From: Eubacterium plexicaudatum ASF492
GTDB lineage: Bacteria; Bacillota; Clostridia; Lachnospirales; Lachnospiraceae
NCBI RefSeq assembly: GCF_000364225.2
Contig: NZ_AQFT02000001.1
Coordinates: 4,717,501 to 4,781,500, forward strand
DNA: 64,000 nucleotides
Reading direction: 5' to 3'
Shown: piece by piece, positions 57,087 through 64,000 of the stretch
Layout of the letters: each line of letters begins with the position of its first letter
How positions within the stretch are numbered: the stretch's first letter is position 1
Made by a program: the position numbers and the translations under genes
Notes under the pieces: generated by a model
What the model saw: only the letters and a program-made list of their open reading frames with translations
The model's database searches: none
What the model was told of the DNA's origin: nothing

Positions 57087-57886
57087 CCGGAGGAGGAAGA
57101 AATGAAAAAATATTATTGATAGGAAAGCTGAATCATGTAATGAAAGAGACAAACAAATTTTTGTCGCAGTTTTTTCATGTACAGATATGTTCGGAAAACG
57201 CAGGTGTATTTGAGGGGATGATTAAGATTGTGAATCCGGATCTTGTGATGATCAGTCTGATTGGCGCTTATGACATTGATAAGTCGATCTTTTTTCTGCT
57301 GAACAGCCAGTATGCGCAGATTCCGGTTCTGACGATCGGAACAAAAGAAGAGAGCAGCACATTTTTTAAGTACTATGAAGAAAGTCAGTTTGAAAATCTG
57401 ATTCGTCCGGTAGAAAATACGATGATTATGGAAGCGGTCTGCAGACGGCTTGGTATAGATCAAAATGAAGTAAAGCAGGAAGCCGAAGCGGAAAAGAAAG
57501 AAAAAGAGGGAAAAAAACGTATTTTAGTCGTAGATGATAATGGAACGGCACTTCGTACAATGAAAGCGATGCTTCAGGATCGGTATGAAGTTGCACTGGC
57601 CGTTTCCGGTGCGCAGGCAATGACTTCGATCGGCAAAAAACGACCGGATCTGATACTGCTTGATTATGAAATGCCGGTTTGTGATGGAAGAATGACATTG
57701 GAAATGATACGTGCCGATGAAGACATGAAAGATATCCCGGTTGTTTTTCTGACGGCGATTAATGACAGGGCGAACATAGAAGCAGTATTAAAGTTAAAAC
57801 CGGCAGGATATTTTTTAAAACCGGCAGAACAGAAGCGTTTGCTGGCCGAAATTGACAAAATATTGAATGCTGCTGATGCAGACTAG
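57077..57886 (+). CDS. Response regulator with N-terminal pseudo-receiver domain
   Basis: A receiver-like domain without a clear acceptor (KILLIGKLNHVMKETNKFL to about residue 120) is joined by a charged linker (EAEAEKKEKEGKK) to a full REC domain. That domain has ILVVDDNGTALRTMK, acceptor Asp in LILLDYEMPVCDG, Thr in VVFLTA and Lys in FLKPAEQ. No DNA-binding output domain is present. The frame overlaps the kinase by 10 bp, but the ATG at 57102, preceded by AGGAGG, would be the natural start if the A6 run at 57105-57110 is one base short, giving MKKILLIGKL. The coordinates here follow the sequence as written. Confidence 0.88.
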   Translation: MAITGGGRNEKILLIGKLNHVMKETNKFLSQFFHVQICSENAGVFEGMIKIVNPDLVMISLIGAYDIDKSIFFLLNSQYAQIPVLTIGTKEESSTFFKYYEESQFENLIRPVENTMIMEAVCRRLGIDQNEVKQEAEAEKKEKEGKKRILVVDDNGTALRTMKAMLQDRYEVALAVSGAQAMTSIGKKRPDLILLDYEMPVCDGRMTLEMIRADEDMKDIPVVFLTAINDRANIEAVLKLKPAGYFLKPAEQKRLLAEIDKILNAADAD

Positions 57887-57979
57887 AGCGTGTCTTAAAA
57901 TTGCTTTCTGTCAACTGTGCGTCACAGTTTGCGGGAGATTTGTCCCGAATGAGGGAAGCGAATTTTAAGACATGCTCTA
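57884..57979. repeat. Inverted-repeat (MITE/REP-like) element
   Basis: Arms at 57884-57906 and 57956-57979 are near-perfect inverted repeats (TAGAGC, one variable base, TGTCTTAAAATT). The interior contains two further hairpins (AACTGTG/CACAGTT and GGGA/TCCC). The left arm supplies the TAG stop of the response regulator. A relative lies at 17721-17860. Confidence 0.75.
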
Positions 57980-58071
57980 ACATTGGAAAATTTTATCTTA
58001 TAAAAATTCTGCATAACTATCCGTTTTCAGGCAACACTATTCGTAAAACAAAGAAAAAGGTGGATGGTGTA

Positions 58072-58962
58072 ATGAAAAGGAACAGAATGCGAAGATTGAT
58101 TCAACAAAAACAATATGCAATTGCTTCTTTTGTGCTATTTGCAGCAATTGCAGCAATGACAGGAGTATACGTATCCAATCGTATTACAAACGAACGCCAG
58201 GAACAGGAACTTGTCCGCAAAGAACAGGAACTGGCAGATGCAGCCGGGCAGGAGGAAGAAAAGACATCTGTACCGGATTATAGCAGTGATCCTTTTGTTA
58301 ATGCAACAAATCCGGCGGATCAGGAAGAAGACCTTACAAGTGTTTCTTCTATTATAAAGCCAAAAGAAACCGAACAGGACAAACAGAAAAAAGAGCAGGA
58401 TATGCAGACAGATACGGATGACAGAGAGCAGGATCAAAAGAATGCTGCAGACGGTAAAACAGCAGAACCGGAAAAGGTACGGACAGAGCCGGAGCAGAAG
58501 TCAGCACAGGATACACAGGCACATTCCAAATCAGCCGTTGCTTTGAACTTTTCGCCGGAATCCGATTTAAGCTGGCCGCTGCAGGGTGATGTAATCTTAA
58601 ATTACAGCATGAATCAGACCGTCTACTTTGCAACATTGGAGCAGTATAAATATAATCCTGCGCTTATTATTGCCGGAAAAGTAAATGATCCGGTAAATGC
58701 GGCGGCAACCGGAAAAATTACGGATATTTCTGCAAATGAAGAAACCGGACTCACCGTTACGATGGATCTTGGCAACGGGTACAGCGCTGTTTACGGTCAG
58801 TTAAAAGAAGTATTGTATAAAGAAGGAGCGACGGTTGAGGTCGGAAATGCAATTGGCTATGTTGCAGAGCCAACAAAATATTATTCCGTTGAAGGAAGCA
58901 ATCTGTATTTTGAACTGTTAAAAGGAGAAGAGCCAGTCGATCCGATGCAGTATATGCAATAA
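58072..58962 (+). CDS. M23/LytM-fold membrane protein, SpoIIQ-like, with degenerate metal site
   Basis: The 296-residue protein has one N-terminal transmembrane helix (about 14-34), a long charged low-complexity linker (to about 160) and a C-terminal LytM fold (SWPLQGDVILNYSMNQ ... YFELLKGEEPVDPMQYM). The metal ligands of active M23 peptidases are missing: the HxxxD motif reads GKVNDPV and the terminal HxH reads NLY. A similar decay is known in SpoIIQ-type scaffold proteins of the engulfing sporangium, so a structural sporulation role is likely. An AAAGG-type Shine-Dalgarno fixes the ATG at 58072. Confidence 0.82.
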   Translation: MKRNRMRRLIQQKQYAIASFVLFAAIAAMTGVYVSNRITNERQEQELVRKEQELADAAGQEEEKTSVPDYSSDPFVNATNPADQEEDLTSVSSIIKPKETEQDKQKKEQDMQTDTDDREQDQKNAADGKTAEPEKVRTEPEQKSAQDTQAHSKSAVALNFSPESDLSWPLQGDVILNYSMNQTVYFATLEQYKYNPALIIAGKVNDPVNAAATGKITDISANEETGLTVTMDLGNGYSAVYGQLKEVLYKEGATVEVGNAIGYVAEPTKYYSVEGSNLYFELLKGEEPVDPMQYMQ

Positions 58963-58968
58963 AAATGA

Positions 58969-58997
58969 TTGTCATAAGTGAAGGAAAATCATATAAT
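58969..58997 (+). promoter_or_regulatory. Strong promoter of the candidate structured RNA
   Basis: TTGTCA (58969-58974), exactly 17 nt, and a perfect TATAAT (58992-58997). Transcription would start near 59004, about 270 nt before the next coding start. Confidence 0.85.
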
Positions 58998-59003
58998 ATA
59001 GTG

Positions 59004-59245
59004 TAACGACCAATCTTACGGATTTTAAACCAATACGTGTGGAGAATGCCGGCTGAGATACGATGTAACTGTGAGTGGAATACTTTGTTGTGCCGGATGA
59101 GTCACAGCTGCATTCCGACGGGAATTGCAGAAGCTTATTTTGGTACACAAATTGGTCGATTGCATAAAAACAATAACAGGAGTCTGAAAAGCGGGCTTGT
59201 TGAGATGAAAAATATCTCTGCAAGATAGCTTTTGGACTCCTTACA
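59004..59245 (+). ncRNA. Candidate structured RNA or long leader before the GIY-YIG gene
   Basis: No ORF here looks coding, yet pairing is extensive. CGACCAAT near 59008 can close with ATTGGTCG near 59150. CTGTGA/TCACAG and CTGCATTCC/GGAATTGCAG form internal hairpins. A long terminal stem-loop spans roughly 59179-59242 (AGGAGTC..AAAAGC with GCTTTT..GACTCCT, inner TTGAGAT/ATCTC). It could be a free regulatory RNA (6S-like size) or a cis-acting leader. Family not identified. Confidence 0.55.
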
Positions 59246-59273
59246 TAATTTTCGAATATTTGAGGAGCAGGCT

Positions 59274-59564
59274 ATGGAATTGAGAAACTATACATATATT
59301 GTAGAATGCAGCGACGGCAGTCTGTATACCGGATGGACAAACTGTATCGAAAAAAGACTCAAAGATCATAACAGCGGAAAAGGCGCAAGGTTTACACGCG
59401 GAAGAGGTCCGGTCAGGTTGCGTTATCTGGAAATAGCTCAGACGAAGTCCGATGCGATGAAACGGGAGGCTGCAATCAAAAAGCTAAATCATGCACAGAA
59501 AGAAAATCTCATACGACAGGGAGAGTTGGAAAAAATATTGGCCCGGAATCATATCTCTATTTGA
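59274..59564 (+). CDS. GIY-YIG nuclease-domain protein (YazA-like)
   Basis: This 96-residue single-domain protein of the UvrC/URI-like superfamily reads YTYIVECSDGSLYTGWTN (the GIY-YIG region in its YIV..YTG variant). RLKDHNSGKGARFTRGRGPV and the catalytic-Glu helix AMKREAAIKKL follow. In Bacillus its homologue yazA lies between yabB and rsmI; here it has moved about 23 kb away. GAGGAG lies 6 nt upstream of the ATG. Cellular role is unknown. Confidence 0.92.
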   Translation: MELRNYTYIVECSDGSLYTGWTNCIEKRLKDHNSGKGARFTRGRGPVRLRYLEIAQTKSDAMKREAAIKKLNHAQKENLIRQGELEKILARNHISI

Positions 59565-59589
59565 CAATTTCCATATTGTTTGCTATGAT
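59561..59589 (+). promoter_or_regulatory. Promoter of the DEAD-box helicase gene
   Basis: TTGACA (59561-59566), 17-nt spacer and TATGAT (59584-59589); the -35 overlaps the stop codon of the GIY-YIG gene. Confidence 0.88.
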
Positions 59590-59626
59590 GGAAAAACGTT
59601 GCAGTCAACAAACAAAAGGAGCAAAC

Positions 59627-61210
59627 ATGAAATTTGATGAATTAGAATTATTTCCGACGATAATGCGCGGAATAAAAGAAATGGGATTTGAAGAGGCAAC
59701 CCCGATTCAGACGAAAGCAATCCCGGTCTTAATGGAAGGAAAAGATGTCATAGGACAGGCACAGACCGGAACCGGTAAAACGGCTGCATTCGGTATCCCT
59801 GTACTGCAGAAAGTAGATCCGTCCTGTAAACAGACACAGGCCGTTATTTTATCTCCAACGCGAGAGCTGGCTATCCAGGTTGCGGATGAGTTGCGTAAAT
59901 TAAGCAAATATATGCATGGAATTAAAGTGCTGCCAGTATATGGCGGACAGGAAATTACAAAGCAGATTCGTTCCCTGAAAGGCGGCTGTCAGATTATCGT
60001 AGGTACGCCGGGGCGTATTATGGATCATCTGCGCAGAAAAACGATTCGGTGTGAACAGGTAAACACAATTATACTGGATGAAGCGGATGAAATGTTGGAT
60101 ATGGGCTTTCGGGAAGATATCGAGACGATTTTGGAATATATTCCGGGAGAACATCAGACGGTACTTTTTTCGGCTACCATGCCAAAACCGATCTTAGAGA
60201 TTACGAGAAAATATCAGCATGATGCGGTTACGATAAAAATTGTAAAAAAAGAGTTGACGGTTCCAAGCATTGAGCAGTATTATTATGATGCAAAGCGTCG
60301 TGATAAAGTAGATATGCTTACACGTCTGCTGGATTATTACAATCCGAAACTGTCCCTGATTTTCTGTAATACAAAACGGTGTGTCGATGAGCTGACAAAA
60401 GAACTTTCAGATCGCGGTTATTTTGCCGAAGGGCTGCATGGGGATATGAAGCAGGCACAGCGTGACCGTGTTATGAAAAATTTCCGAACGGGAAAAACAG
60501 AGATTTTAATTGCTACCGATGTGGCAGCAAGAGGAATTGACGTAGATGACGTAGAAGCTGTCTTTAACTATGATTTGCCGCAGGATGATGAGTACTATGT
60601 ACATCGGATCGGCAGAACCGGACGTGCAGGCCGGACAGGCATGGCATTTACATTTGTAAAGGGAAAAGAAGTATATAAGCTGAAAGAAATTGAGCGTTAC
60701 TGTAAGACAAAAATCCTTGCACGCAAACTGCCGTCCATGGATGATGTAACCGTTATTAAAACGGAGAAAATTATGGAACAGCTGGAACATGTTATGGAAG
60801 AGTACGATTTGTCACGTATGCTGGATCTCATAGAAGATAAAATTAATGAAGCAGATTATACGGCTATGGATATTGCAGCTGCCTTTTTGCGTCAGGCATT
60901 GTACGGATATGAAGAAAATGACCGCGCCGGTGATGATTTCTTTGAATTCGGAGATACCGGAGCAGAAGAAGGAATGGTTCGTCTGTTTATTAATATTGGA
61001 AAAAATCAGAGAATTCGTCCGGGCGACATTCTTGGAGCGATTGCCGGTGAAGCAGGCATATCCGGTGACCTTGTAGGCGCTATTGATATGTATGATAAAT
61101 ATACGTTTGTAGAAGTGCCGCGTGAATATGGAAAAGCAGTTCTGAAAGCGATGTCAAAGGCAAAAATTAAAGGAAAATCTATTAATATTGAACCTGCAAA
61201 TCAAAAATAA
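59627..61210 (+). CDS. DEAD-box ATP-dependent RNA helicase with DbpA-type RNA-binding domain
   Basis: The 527-residue helicase has the Q motif (GFEEATPIQTKAIPVL), motif I AQTGTGKTAAFG, motif II LDEADEML, motif III SATMP, then IIFCNTKR-type motif IV, ATDVAARGIDV and HRIGRTGRAGR. The C-terminal 75 residues (MVRLFINIGKNQRIRPGDIL to the end) match the DbpA/CsdA RNA-binding domain. The role is ribosome assembly or cold-stress RNA remodelling. The start at 59627 has AAAGGAG upstream. An own strong promoter precedes it. Confidence 0.95.
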   Translation: MKFDELELFPTIMRGIKEMGFEEATPIQTKAIPVLMEGKDVIGQAQTGTGKTAAFGIPVLQKVDPSCKQTQAVILSPTRELAIQVADELRKLSKYMHGIKVLPVYGGQEITKQIRSLKGGCQIIVGTPGRIMDHLRRKTIRCEQVNTIILDEADEMLDMGFREDIETILEYIPGEHQTVLFSATMPKPILEITRKYQHDAVTIKIVKKELTVPSIEQYYYDAKRRDKVDMLTRLLDYYNPKLSLIFCNTKRCVDELTKELSDRGYFAEGLHGDMKQAQRDRVMKNFRTGKTEILIATDVAARGIDVDDVEAVFNYDLPQDDEYYVHRIGRTGRAGRTGMAFTFVKGKEVYKLKEIERYCKTKILARKLPSMDDVTVIKTEKIMEQLEHVMEEYDLSRMLDLIEDKINEADYTAMDIAAAFLRQALYGYEENDRAGDDFFEFGDTGAEEGMVRLFINIGKNQRIRPGDILGAIAGEAGISGDLVGAIDMYDKYTFVEVPREYGKAVLKAMSKAKIKGKSINIEPANQK

Positions 61211-61374
61211 TATACGATAAATGGACTTTAATGTCAAAAATTGACATGTATTTAATTTTATGCAGAAAAAAACATAAAAATTAAAAAAAGATATTGTAAT
61301 AAAAATGAAAAGAGAGTATAATAATAACGCAACGATAAAAATACCCAATTTGGGTAAATAATGTGAGGATGATG

Positions 61375-62922
61375 ATGATGAAGAAAAATCTCATTAAAAA
61401 AGTATTTGCGGTTTCGTTGTCAATCGCTATGGCATGCTCATTATTACCGGCTGCCAATCCAGTGACTGCATCCGCAGCGGCACCTTATGTTTCATTAAAG
61501 ACTACATTTAAAACATTAAAAGTAGGTCAGAAATATAAAATGACGCTCAAAAACAACACGGTCAGCTGGAAAATCAAGAAAGTTGAAACAACTGCTAAAA
61601 CAATTGCCACAGTATATGGCAAGACAACAAGCTCTGTAATGATCAAAGGTAAGAGCGAAGGAAGAGCTACAATCAGAGTTTATCTTAAGACAGCTAAGAG
61701 AAAAACAAAAAATACAAAGACTCTGAGATGTCGTGTAAAAGTTGTAACAGATACAACTGTAAATCCGACACCAACACAGACAGATGCAACAGTTACGAAT
61801 CAGGCAGAATTGGATGCAGCTCTGAAAGAAACAAACATTACAAAGATTACAATTAAACCTGCAACAGCAGAAAACTTTGTAATTGCATCCGGAACATATG
61901 CAAATGTTGATCTGATTGTAGATGCTCCACAGTCAGACATTACAAACAGCGCTACATTCAAGAGCGTTACGGTTAATAACATCAAACCTGAAACATGGAC
62001 AGAAAAAGGATCAGGCAACACATTTACATGGAATGCAGCAAACGGCAGATTTGTTGTAGATAAGGGTGCTAACGTAAAAACTGTGAACATTGCTAAAGCA
62101 GGCAAAGTTGCTATTCAGGTTAATGAAGGTACACTTGGTGCAGTTAACGTAACAGCAAAAGCAGATGTCAGCATTGAAGGTAAATTAGCAGAAGGCGCAG
62201 CAGCTATCGCTATTTCGTTCTCTTCAACAGCTACGGATGCAACATTAAAGACAGCAGTCAAAGTAGCAGTTACTACATTGGCTAAGATCGCTACGATCTT
62301 CGAAAAAGGTGCTGAAGACAGTACAGTTAAACTGGCAGCTGCAGGCATCTCTGTAAAAGTTACAAACAATACTACAAAAGCTATTGTAGTTACAAAGAAC
62401 AACAATGAAACAGCAAGCATTTCAGCTGGTAAGACTTCTGATGTAAGCGCTGTTAGTACAAACACTCCTGGTGGTTCTACAGGTACTTACCCGGGTAGTT
62501 CTACGAGTAAGCCGCTTCCGAAAGCTCAGATTAATACAGGTTCTTCTATTAAGGTAAGTGTTTCCGGAACAGTTACCGGAGCAGCAGTTACCGGAGAAGT
62601 ATCTACTGTTACTGGAGGAGTTATCACAGTTAATGTAGAACACGGGAACAATGTTATTACACCTAGCGGATATTCAGCAGAAGTAGAATATTCAGTTAAG
62701 TTATCTGCTAAAGGTTGGTCAAAAACTGTAAATAGTAATTACAGAAATGTAGATATAGATCTTAAGGGTGCTCCAATAGGCAAAGAAATTACTGTTACGG
62801 TTTCATGTCGTATCAAAGAGACTGCTTCCTATGCTGCAAGTGCTTGGAAACAGGTAAAACCGGTTAAATTAAATTTAAGTGTTGGTAATGTTAGTGCAGC
62901 TCCAGCTAATGCTTGGGAATAA
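61375..62922 (+). CDS. Secreted repeat protein with Ig-like N-terminal domain
   Basis: This secreted protein of about 515 residues has a signal peptide MKKNLIKKVFAVSLSIAMAC..ASAAA. An Ig-like/BIG-type domain follows (SLKTTFKTLKVGQKYKMTLKN ... LRCRVKVV). A long Ala/Val/Thr-rich region then suggests a parallel beta-helix (TVTNQAELDAALKETNITKITI, VNNIKPETW, VDKGANVKTVNIAKAGKVAIQV). A Pro/Ser/Gly linker and a final beta-sandwich-like domain end the protein. No catalytic motif or sortase signal was seen. Several tandem ATG codons follow GAGG; 61375 or 61378 best fit the spacing. Function is unknown, probably cell-surface. Confidence 0.75.
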   Translation: MMKKNLIKKVFAVSLSIAMACSLLPAANPVTASAAAPYVSLKTTFKTLKVGQKYKMTLKNNTVSWKIKKVETTAKTIATVYGKTTSSVMIKGKSEGRATIRVYLKTAKRKTKNTKTLRCRVKVVTDTTVNPTPTQTDATVTNQAELDAALKETNITKITIKPATAENFVIASGTYANVDLIVDAPQSDITNSATFKSVTVNNIKPETWTEKGSGNTFTWNAANGRFVVDKGANVKTVNIAKAGKVAIQVNEGTLGAVNVTAKADVSIEGKLAEGAAAIAISFSSTATDATLKTAVKVAVTTLAKIATIFEKGAEDSTVKLAAAGISVKVTNNTTKAIVVTKNNNETASISAGKTSDVSAVSTNTPGGSTGTYPGSSTSKPLPKAQINTGSSIKVSVSGTVTGAAVTGEVSTVTGGVITVNVEHGNNVITPSGYSAEVEYSVKLSAKGWSKTVNSNYRNVDIDLKGAPIGKEITVTVSCRIKETASYAASAWKQVKPVKLNLSVGNVSAAPANAWE

Positions 62923-62981
62923 AATGTACTCATAAAAGTCATTCTATTTCATATTTAACAAAAGATAAATTATATTCTTTA

Positions 62982-63022
62982 AAAATAACACAGATGCTGT
63001 TAAACAGTATCTGTGTTATTTT
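62982..63022 (+). terminator. Terminator after the secreted repeat protein
   Basis: Arms 62982-62995 and 63009-63022 (AAAATAACACAGAT) form a perfect 14-bp stem with a short loop, flanked by A and T runs, about 60 bp after the stop. Confidence 0.88.
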
Positions 63023-63296
63023 AAGATTAAGAAATATTAGTTATACGTACAAAGTAAACGGTAAATAGTGAGTGTCGTATAAAATAGAGCAATCTTACTT
63101 ATAATGTCCTTGAAAAATAACGAAAAACAGATTGCTATTTGTAATCTTTTATGATACATTAGATATATCTGGAAAACAGCTTTTATTCCTTATGCTGTTT
63201 TTTCTGTTAACATCTATTCACGTTTATGTGAATTCCATTTAATTGTGTATCCAATTGTCAGAAATCATTTACACTCTCGGAAAAACATTTTATTTC

Positions 63297-63325
63297 TTGC
63301 ATTATTACGCTTTTCTCTATATAAT
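63297..63325 (+). promoter_or_regulatory. Promoter of the Rpn-type gene
   Basis: TTGCAT (63297-63302), 17-nt spacer, perfect TATAAT (63320-63325), about 130 nt before the GTG start. Confidence 0.75.
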
Positions 63326-63454
63326 AAAGATAACATATGGACAATAAACATCGAAGGTTTCACACGGTTTTTATCTTGCGGCAGAATAACGTCTTTATCT
63401 ACAGGAAATATTACGGGTTTTCGGAGAAGTGAACGATTCTCGAAAGGAAAGAAG

Positions 63455-64000
63455 GTGAAGACTACGACTGCTAAAAGTAAACTGAAACCGGATATTGTCC
63501 TGAAAAACTTCTGGCGTGATAATGCGCGTTTTGCGGATTTATTTAACGGCGCTTTGTTTCATGGCGATCAGATTCTTGCCCCGCATATGCTTTTGGAATC
63601 CGACACCGATGTGTCTTCCATTTTGAAGTTCAACAGCTATGCGGAAACGCTACGACATATTCCGGATGTTGTAAAAAAGAGCGTCTATGGCATTGATTAT
63701 GAAGGAGTATTCCGATACTGTCAAGAAAAATAAAAAAGACAGGCTTCTGCATACTGCTCCCGAATTGCTTTCCGGACTGTGCAAAGAAGACCGCCTGCAC
63801 GCTGTTATTACCCTATGTGTATATTATGGTGAAACTGTCTGGGATGGCCCGCATTCTTTATTGGACATGATTCGTACGGAGGGCATTCCTGCTTCGCTTA
63901 AAAGCTATGTCAATGATTACCGAATGCATTTGGTTCAAATCAATGACAGCGACGCATACCGTTTTCAAAATACCGAAGTGCAGGATTTTTTGCAATTATG
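63455..64000 (+). pseudogene. Rpn-family PD-(D/E)XK nuclease/transposase-like gene with internal deletion, cut by window edge
   Basis: The GTG at 63455 (AAGGAA upstream) gives the family N-terminus: KPDIVLKNFWRDNARFADLF, then NGALFHGDQILAP and ending VVKKSVYGIDY. From about 63700 the homologous reading changes frame and position to KEYSDTVKKNKKDRLL, EDRLHAVITLCVYYGE, WDGPHSLLDM and on to the window end. The segment normally between GIDY and the LKEY helix, about 30 residues with the catalytic ExQ (GIENQ-type) strand, is missing. So this copy is deleted and out of frame, probably inactive. These genes are mobile-element-like and multicopy in Lachnospiraceae. Confidence 0.75.

Larger units (their letters stand above)
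62923..63454. other. Intergenic region before the Rpn-type gene
   Basis: It contains the terminator at 62982-63022 and, further on, a promoter. An ORF runs in frame from 63245 into the next gene, but the part before 63455 has no family similarity and lies across the promoter, so it is not taken as coding. Confidence 0.6.

Noticed and set aside
57901..58071. N-terminal extension of the M23 protein
   Set aside because: It runs through the inverted-repeat element; the ATG at 58072 has the ribosome site and the typical basic start before the membrane helix.
59040..59140. TPP riboswitch
   Set aside because: Only a CTGAGAT segment matches; the second conserved half and the thiamin gene context are missing.
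63245..63454. N-terminal extension of the Rpn-type protein
   Set aside because: It overlaps a clear promoter and has no family similarity; the GTG at 63455 has a Shine-Dalgarno and gives the expected N-terminus.

Overview
The window is the replication-origin region of a low-GC, endospore-type Firmicute, most likely a Lachnospiraceae member (Clostridia). The evidence is the classical order gyrA-gyrB-recF-yaaA-dnaN-dnaA (minus strand) diverging from rpmH-rnpA-yidD-yidC-jag-mnmE-mnmG-rsmG and parA-parB (plus strand), DUF4446 and DUF3881 proteins, SpmA and SpoIIQ-like sporulation proteins, and no outer-membrane genes.

Layout. 1-8373: replication genes. 6705-7016 and 8374-8780: two DnaA-box clusters flanking dnaA, a bipartite oriC. 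8783-15896: ribosomal protein L34, RNase P protein, membrane insertion and tRNA-modification genes. 16925-19903: about 3 kb of AT-rich DNA with no convincing gene. It holds six perfect parS sites, four of them inside a tandem array of an approximately 81-bp unit, plus two MITE-like elements. 19904-25685: parA, parB, two lineage-specific proteins, tRNA-Arg, and a large membrane-anchored repeat protein whose C-terminus carries motifs resembling the FliM/FliN N-terminal peptide. 25803-31151: tRNA-Lys, trmB, a D-Ala-D-Ala carboxypeptidase and an AbiE-like pair. 31199-36657: a yaaO-yaaR-holB-ricT-trmN6-rsmI block that matches the Bacillus order but lacks tmk, yaaQ and yabA. 36643-43163: a DUF885 metallopeptidase-like protein and an AraC-controlled pair of alpha-glucosidases. 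43371-49140: spmA followed by an accessory defence-type island (AAA15 ATPase plus RloB-like TOPRIM protein, then a small ORF plus a very large KGGVGR/P-loop double ATPase). 49863-64000: a BspA-type secreted protein with a cysteine-peptidase-like domain, a ferredoxin-type protein, a seven-TM hybrid histidine kinase with a response regulator, a degenerate M23 protein, a candidate structured RNA, a GIY-YIG protein, a DEAD-box helicase, a secreted repeat protein and a broken Rpn-type nuclease.

Caution on quality. At least sixteen frame breaks interrupt otherwise well-conserved genes, including essential ones (dnaA twice, rnpA twice). Almost every one is repaired by adding a single base to an A or T homopolymer, which points to systematic homopolymer under-calling rather than gene decay. 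Genes are therefore annotated across these breaks, with the position of each given. Two lesions do not fit the pattern: an in-frame stop in trmN6 and an internal deletion in the Rpn-type gene.
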